Positions 41,481 to 54,070 of a stretch of 64,000 bases of DNA are shown here, one piece after another. How positions within the stretch are numbered: position 1 is the first letter of the stretch; each line of letters begins with the position of its first letter. This stretch comes from Vitellaria paradoxa. Lineage: Eukaryota; Streptophyta; Magnoliopsida; Ericales; Sapotaceae. Location of the stretch: contig CM034240.1 in assembly GCA_019916065.1 (NCBI GenBank), positions 20,445,894 to 20,509,893 of the forward strand. Reading direction: 5' to 3'. Position numbers and translations under genes: made by a program. The notes beneath the pieces were generated by a model. It was not told where the DNA came from. It did not search any database and saw only the letters and a list, made by a program, of their open reading frames with translations.

Positions 41481-44431
41481 TAATTAGAGCCTGTTTGGTA
41501 ACTATACTATTTTTTTTTTATTTATTTTCATCTATTTATGTTTTTTAGTTTTTATTTTTTGTTTTCGTATTTTTGCCTAAAAGAAAATTTGGAATTGGCG
41601 TTTGTAAATGCAATTTTGTTTACAATACTTAAATTTTATTTTACTAGAATATCTAATTTTGTCAAATTTTCATAAAATTAATTGAATTTAATAAAGTATA
41701 CTCTATATTAATTTAATAAAATAAAATAAAATGTTAAATTATTTTAATTATACTATGTATGAAAAATAATTTAATTCAATAAATAAAAATTATATTAAAT
41801 ACAATTTAATTATATTACTTATTAAAAATAATTTAATAAAAAATATATATTAATTTAATTAAATAAAATAAAACAAATTAGTAATTAAATTAATAATTAT
41901 TTTTTAATTTAATTAAGTCATTTATATTATTTATTTTTTAGATTAATAAATGAATTAATTAGTTAAATTATATTATTTACTAAAAATAATTTATTAAAAT
42001 AAATTTCATATTAATTTAATTAACTCAATTATATTACTTTTTTAGTTAATTAAATTAATAATAATTATTTAATTAATTCAATTATATTATTTATTAGTTA
42101 AATTAAATTAATTTAATCATATTATTTATTTTTTAGTTTAATAAGATATTTGAAAAAAATTAATTAATTTTATTGTGATGCAACAAAAGTGGACAGTGTA
42201 AAAAATTACAAACTATTTATAACAAGACGCAAAAAAGGGTGAAAATACCTTTTGTTTAAAAAAAAAAAGGTTAAAGACAAATTTAGGCCGCGTTTACAAA
42301 ATTTTTAGTTTCCAGTTTTTGTTTTTTTTTTTTTTTAAATACCGAACATGAAACTTGTTAATAAATTTGTTTTCAATTTTCAAAAATATAAAAATTGTTT
42401 TTAAAATTTTAAAATACCATTTGGCATATCTGTTTTGAACTAATTTTTTATTTTGAGTTTTTTAAAATAAGAAAAACAGGTCAAAATGCATTTGGTTGAT
42501 CATGTTTTCAAAATCTATTTTAGAAAATAGAAAATGAATTTTACACATAAAATGCAAAATAATCAAAAGTCGTTTTGACTATTTTCAATCCAAATACGAG
42601 GAAAATTTCAAAACATGGGAAACAATTATTGTCAAACAAAATGTATTTTCAGTATTTTTAAAATATGAATCTCAAAACAAAAAATAAAAAATAGAAAATA
42701 AACATAGAACTATAATTAAATATCACTTAAAAAATTATGAAAATATAAAAAATGTGTTTTCTTAAAGTTTACATTTTTTTTTCATAACCACTACTTGTCA
42801 CAATCATCACTTACCATCAACCACTGCTGTTTGTTTGTTGCCGTCCACATTTAGCTACCGTCGACTGCTGCCATAATGATTAAAATGTCTATACTATTAT
42901 AAAGGAAACAACAGGATTTGGTGAATTTTTTTTTTTTTTTTTTTGTGAAACTCTTATTTTTTAAATTAACAAAAATTATAAATTAAAATATTCTAAAACT
43001 TATTATTGTAGATATTTTAGATATTTTTGTGAATAATTCTAGAAATAGAATTCCTAACATTTGATCAAATTAATATCCACCATCTGTTAAAAAAAGTGGA
43101 GGAATATAAGTAGGGGTACGATTTGTTTATTTTTCTGAATTGTATTCCAAGAATTTAACTGAATTAGTGAATAAATAATTCGCAAATAAATAAATAAATA
43201 AATAATATAATTGTGTGTCTAAATCTTACGTAAATCAAAAGAATTTTTTAGTAATTACCACTTGGTTAAATAAATTTAATTTAGTATTTTTTATACTCCT
43301 TAAATGACTTTTTAACTATCTACTATATATATATATATATATATATTTAAATTTCATTTAATTACAAATTATTTACTTAAATTTAATTTAATACTATCTA
43401 ATATTTTATAAGTGTTTCAATATTTTTATTTTAAATTTTTTTGGTAATATGTGTAAAATTAAAAAAATATATATTTACTAAAACGAAAAAAAATTACAAA
43501 GAGTGCATGCGTTTACATCTAGTATATATATACACGCACTATAATGATTAAAATACAACCAACAAAAATTGTTATATTTTTCTTTGAGTTGCTTGATTTT
43601 TTTTTCTTTTTCAATTCCTCGTTTGATGATGAAATTGTGGTTGGTGATAGTAGATTTGTTATTTTTATTTAATATAAAAATATATTAAATACAATTTAAT
43701 TAATAATTAATTTTATGAATAAATAATTTAAATATATTAAAATATCAAATATATTAAATTAGTATATTAAATAATTTAATTAATTATTAATATTAACTAA
43801 ATTAAATTAATTATAATTAAATTTAATCATTTTAATAATATTTTTATTAAAAAAATTAATATAGTAAAAATAAAATATATTAAATATTATTTAAGTATAT
43901 TATTTATTAAAAATATTTTAATAACATATTTTATAATAATCTAATTAATTAAATATATTAAATGTAATATATATTAATTTAATTGAATCAATTAATTAAT
44001 ATATTTTATTTTTATATATTTTTAATAAAATAAAAATATTTTAACATGAAATATATTTTATTTTTAAATTATTTTTAGCAAATAATATTTTAACAAATAA
44101 TATAATTAAAATAATTAAACTTAATGAATTTAATTAATTAACAACTATAAGTACTAATTAACAACTATCGCTACTAAATACATTTTTAAATTTTTATTTT
44201 TATTTTTTGCTATGAAAATGAAAATAAAAATAAAAATAAAAAATTTAACACCAAAATTAAAAACTAAATGTAAAAATTGAAAACTGATAACTGACAACTT
44301 TTTTTAAATAGAGCTTTAACTGTTTTTTTTTTGGGTTCCGTACCCCTTTTTCAAATTCTCTCCATCTCTAGTTTCCCCCTACCACTAACTTCTTAAATAT
44401 TCTTTTGGTTCCACACCCTATTTTCAACCAG
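41481..44431. other. Extremely AT-rich intergenic block
   Basis: Long runs of AATTAAATTAATT-like sequence, (TA)n at 43326-43347 and poly-T tracts. One MITE copy related to that in intron 8 lies at about 42414-42727 (ACCATTTGGCATATCTGTTTT start). No gene. Base composition fits a matrix-attachment-like or decayed-transposon region; no test is possible here. Confidence 0.5.
42414..42727. mobile_element. MITE copy related to the intron-8 MITE, opposite orientation
   Basis: Starts ACCATTTGGCATATCTG, matching the reverse complement of the intron-8 MITE's right end. Shared middle blocks include CATTTGGTTGATCATGTTTT and AAAATGAATTTTACACATAAAA (compare ACAAGTGACCAAATGC and CATGTGTAAATCCATTTTC in reverse). 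Confidence 0.6.
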
Positions 44432-44615
44432 AGTTTTTTACTTGAATATATATAATAATTAAACAATCTCCTAAAATCGGTTGGAATGGAACAATTTGTA
44501 AAATTAGGGTGGATGTTATCGGTGGCATCAATAACACCCTTATGCATGTTGTCAGTGCTACTGATGACATAGCCTACTTTGAAATAGGGGGTGTCATTAG
44601 TGTCATTGATGAAAT
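44432..44615 (+). repeat. Left terminal inverted repeat of the Mutator-like element
   Basis: About 180 bp, roughly 65-70% alike by eye to the right end in reverse. The repeated GTCATCAATG/GTCAGTGCTACTGATGAC words also make internal sub-repeats. Confidence 0.7.
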
Positions 44616-46059
44616 TCTGCGTGTATATATCACCTCTAGCAGCCCATTACATTTCATTTCGCATAGAACCTGCTTCTTCCTCCGTTCTCTCTTTTCAACG
44701 GTCGAGCTGTGAGCTGTCATCTCCATTGCTAGGCTACTCCAGACTACTCTCCTGTCATCTCCATCTCCAACGATCAAGTATAAGTTCCTTCACCTGTATA
44801 TATACATACGTATTGCTGAAATGATTCACTATTTGTAGAAGACTATCATTAATCTTTTGGGTCTCTTGATTTGGTTACATTTTGAATGATTTGGGTGCTT
44901 GATTTGGGTTGCATTGTATGATTTGAAGAGGACTATGAGTTTTGGATTTTGGATTTGTTTTATTGATGCTCTTCAGGTAAAATAAAAAATTGCTCGTGTA
45001 CTTTACCTAGAATTTTAATTTTATGTGAGTCACTCAACCTTTATATAAAATTTTGATTGAATGTGTATTGAATTTGGTTTATGATAATTGGGTTCAAATT
45101 TATTATTTTCTATAAACTGAAATAATTAAATTAGTACATTCCTGTGTTGAAACTGTAGAAGATTATACGATCTTGAAATTTACTGTCGAACAAAAGATTA
45201 AATTGGTCGAAATTATATTAAAACTATGTTTGATTTGAAGCTATGTTAAACTAAATAAATTAAATAAACTAAAAAAATAAACTTTAATTAAATAAATTAA
45301 AAAATAAACTAATTTACTAAATAAATTAAATTACTAAATTAAATTACTTAAACTAAATTACTAAATAAATTAGATTGCTTAAATTAAATTACTAAATAAA
45401 TTAAATTACATAAACTAAATTACTAAATAAATTTAAATTACTTAAATTAAAAAAATAAACTAAACAAAAAAAACTAAATACTAGTAAATAAATTTACATA
45501 TTAATACTAGTAAATAAATACCAGTAAATAAATTTAACTTTATTAATTTAATTACCAATAAATAAATTAAGTAACTCTTATTTAAAGGAATTATAACTTA
45601 AAATGAACTTAATGTTACATAAATTGCTCTTACTTAGATATATTTAATTTAGGTTATGTACATAAGCTTGATATACTTAGCTAAATTTAATTTAAGTTAT
45701 GTACATAAATTTGATATATTTAACTAAATTTAAATATATTAAGTGATGATAACTTAAACTTAGTTTGTAGTTAACTTATCATCTCTATTTAAAATATTTA
45801 TATTAGTTTTAGTTAACTTAAGTTACTTAAATAAAATTCCAATTTAACCATAGTTACATAAATTAGGTTAAGTTAAGTTAAGATAAGATAAGTTACCAAA
45901 AATTTTCAAATTTCAAAATTTTCATCAAGTAGTTGTCCCAAATAAAGATTATTCGAACGAAACTTTTTTCCGATTTAAATCTTTTGTAAAAATATAAAGT
46001 TAAGAGGGTATAGTCCTTAATACTTATGTTGTCTAGGTCTGGAACTCGTCGTTCGTTGA
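44616..46059. other. Mutator-like element 5' non-coding part
   Basis: Begins with a leader-like CT-rich stretch, then the 45240-45560 block of repeated TAAATTAAATTACTAAATAAA words and further AT-rich DNA. No coding seen. Confidence 0.5.
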
Positions 46060-48620
46060 TTGTTCGTGATGTCTCAAGAATGGATTTCACTATGTTGTTT
46101 TTGGGGAGGGAACCTCATCAATGTGGATGATGATGTGGGGTATGACAGGCCATTCAAGCATTATATTAGGGTTAGCACTCGGTCTACATACGTGATATTG
46201 CTGGCAAAACTGTACGAAATTATCGGTATGGACCTGGCTTAGGGGGTTTTGAAAGTAGTGTGCAGATATCCAATTGTTGGTAGTGCAGACCAAATACTTC
46301 ATAGATTTCTACATGTAGTGGACGATGACATAGTCGAGGTAATGTTTGCTATCGTTCAGAATTTGCAGTGCAATCACTACGACCTCTATCTAGAGTTTGA
46401 GTCTTTTGATCTTGGGATGGTTGGTGGTGAAGCCAGCCCTCAATTGGATGCTCTGACTAAATTTTTTTTGCTAGCTATAATGAAGTCATGCCATCTTTCC
46501 CTTACAATGAACTAGAAAACCTACTGTGCACCACTCCTTAGCCCACTTCTGATCCTGTCCATGACTATGTGTAGCAATAGGACATATCTTGGGATTACAT
46601 GGCTGACCAGGCTGACGATTTCAACGGTACTAGAGGTCCGATTGATGGTGAAGACATAAAAGTGCAACATATGGACATGATGGATGAGGCTGTAACTAGG
46701 GATCCAGTTGTTAACGAATACGATGAACGTGCAGTTTGACAACTGCCTAAGCCGATGTTTGAAATGTTCAACTCTATTGAACTAAACGACAATGCGCTTT
46801 CTTGAGCCCCTTCGTTTCGCTGTCGAACATAGAACCTGGAGAATAGGGAGCCTTGTGTTGGACAACTTTTCAAAGACAAGGACCATCTAGTCCAATCTAT
46901 GAAGTTGTACGCTGTCATATCAAATCAACTTTATGTACTTGTAGAGTTGAACAGGAAATCTTGGGTAGCTCAGTGCCCAAAGAGGAATGAAGGCCAGTAC
47001 AAGTGGCGAGTGCGAACAAGCAAGTTAAATTCACATGGTTTATCAAGATAACTAAGTACGAGGGCCCACACATTTGTATCTTCGCACAACTGAGCAAAGA
47101 GTATGACCAAATTGACTCGAACTTTCTTTACAGTAATATCATCTATTTGGTTAAGTCCAACTTCACTTATTTTATTATCTGGCTGTAAGCTGAAGTAAAG
47201 GACTGGTTCAAATATAATATGTCTTATTAAAAAGTGTGGTTTGCTAAGCAAAAGGTAGTGGTAAAGATATTTGGAGATTGGGAGGAGTCGTACTTGTTAC
47301 TCCCAAAGTTCATAAATGTAGTCCAGACCTACAACCTAGGCACGGTTGTTCATTATCAGCATCACCTTTATATGGGCAGGGCCTAACGTGTTCTCTAGTA
47401 TGTGCTCTGGAGCTTCAAGTCTTCAATTGATGGATTCACTCACTACATTCCCGTTGTATCGATCAATGGAACACACTTATATGGCAAGTATACCAGAAAA
47501 CTACTAATAGCAACAGCCCAAGGCACAAACCTACAAGTTTTTCCCTAGTATTTGCATGGCTGGACAAAGAAGACTATGGTAGCCAGATGAACTTCTTGAG
47601 GATGCTTTGGAGGCATGTGTGTGGAGATCGATAGTTGTACTTAATCTCTGACGGGCACAATGCCATAAAAACTGTTGTTGCCTCCCCTAAGTTTGGTTAG
47701 GCCAACATGTACTATTGGTTCTGCTTAAGGTATATTGAGGCCAACTTCAAGAAAAAAATGGCTTGGCAAATAACTGACTGTCCTATTGAATCAAGTAGGA
47801 AGGACTACTTAAGCCCGTAAGTTCAATGAGGCAATGGAGTTCCTAAAGTCTCTCAACCAAGAAGCATGGAAATACTTAGATAAACTCCCAAATGAGAAGT
47901 GGACTTTTTGTTATGACGGGGCTCACAGATACGGCATCATGACAACTAACTTGTTTGAGTACTTTAACAATGTACTATGCGATGCTAGGAGCTTACCAAT
48001 TACTGCAGCAGTTCAGCTAATGTTCTACAAACTGGTTTTATACTTCCATCAGCGTCAGCTAATTGCTATGAATGCAAGAAACAATGGGGTGAGGGTTGGT
48101 CCTTAGGTCCAAAACCTTTTGACTAATTTCCAAAGGGATGCACTGGCTCATCAGGTTATGGAGTTCAATCATATAACTAGGGAGTGCCAAGCCATGACTA
48201 GTTCCTATCTAAGTAGGGGTAGCAACACATAGGTTGTGCGATTAAAGAATAGGATGTGCAACTGTGGCAATTAGGAAGTCCTGAGGCTACCTTACTTTCA
48301 TATGATAGCGGTATGCGATAGAATACGCATGGATTGGATGCAGTTTGTGTCAAGTGTATAATCAATGAAGTCGTACGTGGACACCTACATGCTAGAGTTT
48401 CATCCCTTGGAACATGAGAACTACTAGAACAGCATTAAAACCCATTAATCTTTATCCCTAACCCGAATCTTCTATGTGAAAGAGGCCATCCTCTTTAGAC
48501 CAGGTTGAGAAACAAGATAGATAGGTTGGGATGTAGCTCCACCCTACATTGTGGCATATGTAAGCAACAGGGTCATGATTGACGTAAGTGCCTGAGAAGA
48601 GCTTCATCATCATCAGACAC
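46060..48620 (+). pseudogene. MuDR-type transposase, decayed
   Basis: Successive frames recover the family order. The N-terminal region (YDRPFKHYIRVSTRSTYVIL, LYEIIGMDLA) is followed by the MuDR zinc/N-terminal domain (SNQLYVLVELNRKSWVAQCP, KRNEGQYKWRVRTSKLNSHG). Then comes the DDE core (SIDGTHLYGKYTRKLLIATA, LISDGHNAIKTVV). Next is the downstream helical part, 47834-48106, with LPNEKWTFCYDGAHRYGIMT and ARSLPITAAVQLMFY. A SWIM-type zinc finger (KNRMCNCGN…FHMIAVCDR) and a C-terminal knuckle (HCGICKQQGHD) end it. This enzyme cuts and joins the element's inverted ends. It has in-frame stops and frame changes throughout. Confidence 0.85.
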
Positions 48621-49104
48621 TAGGTTCTTAAACTAATACATTCGAATACTGTAGATTTTAATTATAATTAGTGAAGTTGTAAGTTCTGTTGATAATGTAA
48701 CATTTTTAGTTTTATAGTAATGAGGGACCGTACATTTTTCTTAACTTAACTTGAGGGACCGTGCACTTTTAGTTTGCAACTTTTCTTAACTTAAATTAAT
48801 TTACTTAATTTATTTATTTATATTTTAAAAAACTATGTTTAGTTTATCTTTTAATTTTAATTTACTAAGTAACTTAATTTAAAATAACTTTACATGTTAA
48901 TAGTCAATTTGTTTGTATACATCTATTGAAATAAACTTATTAAACTTTTGAATAAAAACATCTAGAAAGAAGTTACTATGTTTAACTGATAAATAAAATT
49001 TTCTACCTTGCTCGCATTGAATTATTATCTATCAATTAGTTTATTTACCTATTAATGTGTTGGTAGTTATATATTGTGAATGTTCATGTGATTTGTACAA
49101 CGAG
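48621..49104. other. Spacer between transposase and PMD gene
   Basis: AT-rich, with a repeated GAGGGACCGT-GCACTTTTAGTTT motif (about 48722 and 48752). No coding seen. Confidence 0.4.
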
Positions 49105-49209
49105 ATGGCTCATCAGCGACATATGTTGGATCCTAGGCCATTAGATGGCCATGTGCTCCACTCCCACGGTGAGCATCGATCGATCGATATTTGGGAGTCC
49201 CCTGTTAGG

Positions 49210-50479
49210 GTATGTATATAACATTTGTTAGTTTTATTTGTGTAATTGGTAAATTAGTGAGCAAAATAACGATTTCAAACTTGTACTTTTAGGCATTTGG
49301 CTAGGGTGTTGAAGGTATAAGTTTCAAGTTTTTTAGCACCAAAAAAATATGAATCAAGTAGCTAAGGTCTAAGGATGTTACCCATAAAATTTCAAGCAAA
49401 AAGGAGTTCGGTAGCTACCTCGATGGGAAGTCGTTGGGAAACTTGCCCTAGCGAGATTACCAATGAGATTTTTGTTGCATATTTTTACACAGTTCCAATG
49501 TGATAATCGCTCTACATGTCTCTAGATGTCTCGCTGGAAGCTCGTTGGGTAAAACAGTGTTGATGTAAAGAACAAAGTTTTCTCACTGACAGACTCATAG
49601 GCTTCGCTGATAAACTCGCTGGCTATTCCAGAATGCATGTCAAGGTGGTTATCATCTCGCTGGAATATCCACTGGATACTTCACTGGCTAAAAAAGATTG
49701 AACTTTAAGGTGGTTGCAAGCTTGTTGGGAACTCACTGGTTCGCTCGCTCCAACGAGAGATTGACTCAGTTTTAGAAACTAGTGATTTTTTTTGGTAACT
49801 TTTTAATATTTCCAAAGCTCCTCTATTTAAAGAAACCTTCTCCTAGGGTTTTTACAGAGAGAGAACAAGTGTTGTGGTGTTTACACTACTATAAGAAGTT
49901 CTCAATTTTTCATTTGGCCAAAAAACATCATACACTTGGATTTTTTATCCTCAGGGGTGAGGATTGGTCTTTCACTAGTGAGGGTTTATCTTTGTGATAT
50001 GAGCAAAATCTCAACGCAAGGGATCGAAAGGTTTTCGATTGTGTAGCTTTATGGTTGTTGCTTTGTAACTCGTTTTATATAGTGAAAGAAGTTTGTGGTT
50101 TTTTCGATTTGGGTGCCACATTTTAAAATCCTTATGTTCATTTATTTTTCTATACTTGTTTGTTTGACTGATTATTTGATACTACGCTTCGCTTAATTTT
50201 TTAACATTCAGTAATTATAATGTCATACTTATACTATCATTTGAAGTATTATTTTACTTGTTAATACTTATTATCCTTATATTAGTGTTATACACAGTTT
50301 AAGGAGGTCATACACTATCGTTCTACGCAGCATACCCTTTGCCAAATATTGGATCCACCTCAGGATCCCCGTGTCATAAGTAACAAATTAATGTCAAAAC
50401 TTCAAGTTTAATTATTCAAATGCACTAATAAGCGTAAAAAAAAAAGGAATTTATAATTACACTTTTCAAGTGTAATCAA
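49210..50479. other. Intron or insertion splitting the PMD gene
   Basis: Begins with donor-like GTATGTATA and ends with the palindrome ATTACACTTTTCAAGTGTAAT (50456-50476) and AATAG. It holds a region of CTCGCTGG/CGTTGGG words (49440-49760) and a leader-like stretch (49840-50100). It looks like an intron enlarged by a retroelement LTR, but the ends are not proven. Confidence 0.4.
50456..50476. repeat. Terminal palindrome, copy 2
   Basis: Identical 21-mer to 2836-2856, preceded by related text (AAATGCACTAATAAGCGT versus AAATGCATTAATGAGTAT). Confidence 0.7.
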
Positions 50480-53101
50480 TAGGGCTAGATTTTATGGGAT
50501 GTATCAGCTGGGAGCTCTTCACCTCTACTGGCCAATGATCACTTTGTTGGTGGAGTGATGGAGATGGGAGACGCATACCTTCCACCTCCCCATCGGTGAG
50601 CTACCATCACGTTGTAGGATATCAAGGTCATTTTAGGCCTACGGGTTCATGGAGAGCTTGTCACAAGAACAGATGATTAGCATGGATTGGCAGCTAAAGA
50701 TTACATGGCTTATGGACCATTTTCTAGTGTTGTCAAAGAGGGCTACAGATGCAAGCATACAACGCCAAGCTCGGGCACTAATGCTCATCATCATCGGGGC
50801 ACAATTACTACAAGACCACTCTAGTAACTTCATGAAGCTACATTACCTGTTATTGTTCTGGGACTTAGATGCATGTGGTAGGCTATCTTGAGGAGCAACT
50901 GCTCTATCATGGTTGTACAGAGAGATGTGCTCAGCTTCCACTACACGTACGGCAGAGATAGCAGGACCGAACGCCATGCTTCAAGTATAATACAAACTGT
51001 ATTTATATGTTTATTATCAGATATTACATTTACGTTATCATGTGATTTTAATGCAATTTATTATTTCTTATGATAGGTTTGGGCATGGGAGAGACTAGTA
51101 CCATTTCGGCCAGCCATTACACGACCACCTCCCTTAACTGATCATGCAGTAGTGGAGTTTTCCTTCTAGCAGATCTATGGGGATGCAAATGGAAGGGGGA
51201 GGTAGCAATGAGCTTTGCGAGGCCATTGTGGGACTACAGAGACTAACTGACGCTCATGAGAGAGGATCAGATGACATGGTGTCCATACCTAGAGTCAGTT
51301 TTGAGCACACTTCTTGTATACTGACGAGTTAGAGAGGCAGTATGGCACTCGGTATGTCCACTAATATGTTACGAAGTTGTCAAGTACTACTTGCCAGGAC
51401 GCGTTACGAGGCAGTTCAACCTCTGTCAGGTGATCTCGCTTGAGTTCGACACGGATGTTGAGTTGCACGAGCTTACGAGGCGTGGATGAGGGGAGGTGAA
51501 CTGGTTGCAGTACCATCAGCAGTACGTGGAAGAGTGGGGTAGACGACGGGAGTCGATCATTGAGGGTCAGGCTTCCACACGCATCTCCTATACAAGGCTA
51601 TATGTGGATTGGTATTGTTATATTACCCATAGTCATATTGTGCTACCCCTCACATCTGCCACCTATTAGGTCCAGCTAGTGGCAGCTAATATTTCGATCT
51701 TGGTATGGTGTTTTACTTACGCATATTTCAATAGAATATGTTGGATTTGTTAGTTTTGCTTTTAACTTTATTAATTTTTTTTATATAATGCAAGTTAACA
51801 CTATTGTGAGTATGTACCGAGTCGCGGTTGTAGTCGTCGATGGTGCGGATTAGTTTGGTTAGTTGCAGGCACTATAATAGATTATTCATCAGGCAAGACC
51901 GGTGATCACGGTGATCGATCATGAGGAGAGGTTACGGGCACCTATGTCCACTACTTTGGCAGGCTCATTCTCTCATGTCGGACCATCGCGTCCCAGCAGA
52001 TTACAGTTTGCTGGTAGACGAGCATAGGGGCATCCTATTGTATATGGCCCCAAGCCCCGAGATGATCTACCCTCGCCACCTATGCCCCAGTTAGACCTAC
52101 CGAGCACTTCTACGGCCCTAGCAACCACCTCTGGCTGTGTACACGAGATGCACATACCATCCTCAACGTCAAGTGCTGAGTAGTAGACCAGCGAGACACA
52201 CATACTTGCTTCAGATCCCAGTGTCAAGCTATAGACCCCACCATTGGCTATAGAGGCATGTACTTCACTGTCAGTGGATGTAGATGACTTCTGGTTTGGA
52301 ATTCTGCACATAGAGCCATTTTTTACATCTCTAGCATCCAGATCACCTGTTGCTGCATTGACACAAGGTTGTTCGTGTTAGCCCCCCAAGCAACAGTTAA
52401 AGCTTGCACACGACGACCTAGAGCATGAGGGATAGGCACATCATCATCGGCACACATTCCTCTAGTGTTGCCTATACCTAGAGTGGATGAGCCACCAGCA
52501 TGGGAGGCATGTGCGGATGACGGACCAGCGTCAACGGTGATGGAGACACGTGTTGAAGATGCACCTGTGGGGGAGCCACATGTGGATGAGGCACCGTCAA
52601 CATCAGCGGACATAGTTGACAATGTGCCTATGCATCTAGGCTGACCACGCCATGCACGAAAGAGGCTTTATTGTGACACGGAATGATCCACTTCATTTCT
52701 TTTTTCTTTTATACTCTTATTACAATTTTCATTTGGAATATGTAAATAAAAACATGTTTCATATGGGTTTAAACTTGAGCAATGGTTTAGATTGGGGGTG
52801 TTATCATTTGGACTTTATTTTGATTAAGTTTAGATTAGTTTAATCATTTTCCCTTTATTTTTTAATTTAGAAGTTAGCAAATATTTAACTTACTTTTTTT
52901 TTATTAATAGTTAATTATTTTAATTATTTATACTTGGATTTTTTTTCATTTGTTTTTGAGTTAACAGAGTTGTTGTGTTGTTGTTTGAAGGTTGTTTATG
53001 TTGTTATTGGGAATTGGGAGGTTATTGTGTTGTTATTTGAAATTAGAGGAAGGAAGTAAATAAACTGTCAAGGGTCCGGTGCGGAAGGGTGTCATCAATG
53101 C

Positions 53102-53284
53102 CAATGGATTTCATCAGTGCCACCGACGACATCCCCTTAATTGAAATTGGGTTGTATCGTCAATGTTACTAACGACATTCATGGGGATGGCGTCGATACC
53201 ATTGATGACACTCATCTTAATTTCGTAAATAATTCCCTTCCAGCCTGTTTTGATATATTGTTTAATTATATTAAGGTAAAATGC
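53102..53284 (-). repeat. Right terminal inverted repeat of the Mutator-like element
   Basis: Reverse complement of the left end. Contains several GTCATCAATG/CCAATG/GACGACAT-type sub-repeats. Confidence 0.7.
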
Positions 53285-53690
53285 CTTTCTCAATTTTCAA
53301 TCATTTCAAACACTCTCTCTCTCCCCGACTTCTCTCTCTCTCTTTCTATCCCTAGAGTGATCTCTCTGTGTGTCGTTACCGTAAGTAAGCTTCTTTTTGC
53401 TCCTTTGTTTATTTCTCTGGATCGATTGAATTTTGTCTACCAATTCCAAGGAGTATCATCGTATATCTCAAATAGTACGCATTTATTGTATATTCGTAGG
53501 ATGTGTGGATGGATCGACGAAAACAATAAGAAATTCTACACAATTTATTTATAAAATTAATTTGTTAATCTTTTAATGGAAAAAAAAAGTTCTAATTGGA
53601 CTTGAATTCTAGCCATTGTTATTGATTGGCAGTTGATCTCAAATTTGCAAATTCTAATTTCTTTATCGAATCAATTGCAAACTAGTGTTG
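53285..53690. other. Intergenic, CT-rich then AT-rich
   Basis: A CTCTCTCTC tract near 53312-53342, then short frames with no family match. Confidence 0.4.
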
Positions 53691-54070
53691 TTTAAGAAAG
53701 ATGGGGAGTTTATTGGTCACCTTTCTGTTCATTATGAGTAGACTAGGAAATTGTGGACTTTAGTATTATCTTGTTTTGGTGTCCATTAGGCTTTCCTAAA
53801 GAAAGCTAAGTTGGTTATTCAATCGAGGTGAGGCACAACAATTTCTAAGAAAAGAAGGAAGGGATGGCAAATGGTTACTTTTTGTTTTGGATGGCTTACT
53901 TGGTTGGAAAGGAATCGAAGATATTTTAAAGAGTCGAATGCCCATTCTTTAAGAATAGAAGCACGTCCCTAGCTATTTTATGATGGTGGATTTTTGGGGG
54001 AGTAGATTTGGATTTGCATAACTTATTTTCTTTCATGCAGAATATGTAGTTATTTTTTTGGAGATTATAT
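53691..54070 (+). pseudogene. L1-type LINE ORF2 C-terminal fragment
   Basis: Broken plus-strand text contains HYE.TRKLWTLVLSCFGVH-like sequence, then KGWQMVTFCFGWLTWLERNR and RYFKESNAHSLRIEA. This matches the conserved LINE end (LW..VF.LFG, then W..W.ERN.R.F). Heavily truncated. Confidence 0.6.

Larger units (their letters stand above)
49105..52680 (+). pseudogene. Plant mobile domain (PMD, aminotransferase-like) gene, decayed
   Basis: A short first exon (49105-49209, MAHQRHMLDPRPLDGHVLHS … WESPVR) ends at donor GTATGT. After a 1.3-kb gap the PMD core resumes at about 50480: ARFYGMYQLGALHLYWPMIT, WRWETHTFHLPIGE, then MDWQLKITWLMDHF and LLFWDLDACGRLS. ATALSWLYREMCSAS, VWAWERLVPFRPAITRPPPL and LPGRVTRQFNLCQVISLEFD follow, then VNWLQYHQQYVEEW. 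A Pro/Ser-rich tail runs past 52300 and a basic GRPRHAR-like end lies near 52640-52670. PMD proteins (MAIN/MAIL1 and transposon-borne relatives) occur in host silencing factors and in transposons; their biochemical role is unclear. Several stops (for example after TLLVE, and ISRSF) make it non-functional here. Confidence 0.75.
44432..53284 (+). mobile_element. Mutator-like element with transposase and plant mobile domain gene (about 8.9 kb)
   Basis: Long inverted ends: 44432-44615 aligns with the reverse complement of 53102-53284. Shared blocks in order are TTTTTTACTT, AATAATTAAACAAT, AAAATTAGGGTGGATGTTATC versus GAAATTAAGATGAGTGTCATC, GTCAGTGCTACTGATGACAT, TTTGAAATAGGGGGTGTCAT and TGATGAAAT. 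Between them a MuDR-type transposase (46060-48620) and a PMD gene (49105-52680) lie on the same strand. Both have many stops. No clear 9-bp target duplication was found, so the outer edges are good to about 20 bp. Confidence 0.75.

Noticed and set aside
51973..52622. Minus-strand open frames of 99 and 112 codons
   Set aside because: They are antisense to the Pro/Ser-rich tail of the PMD gene, whose biased composition keeps the opposite strand open.
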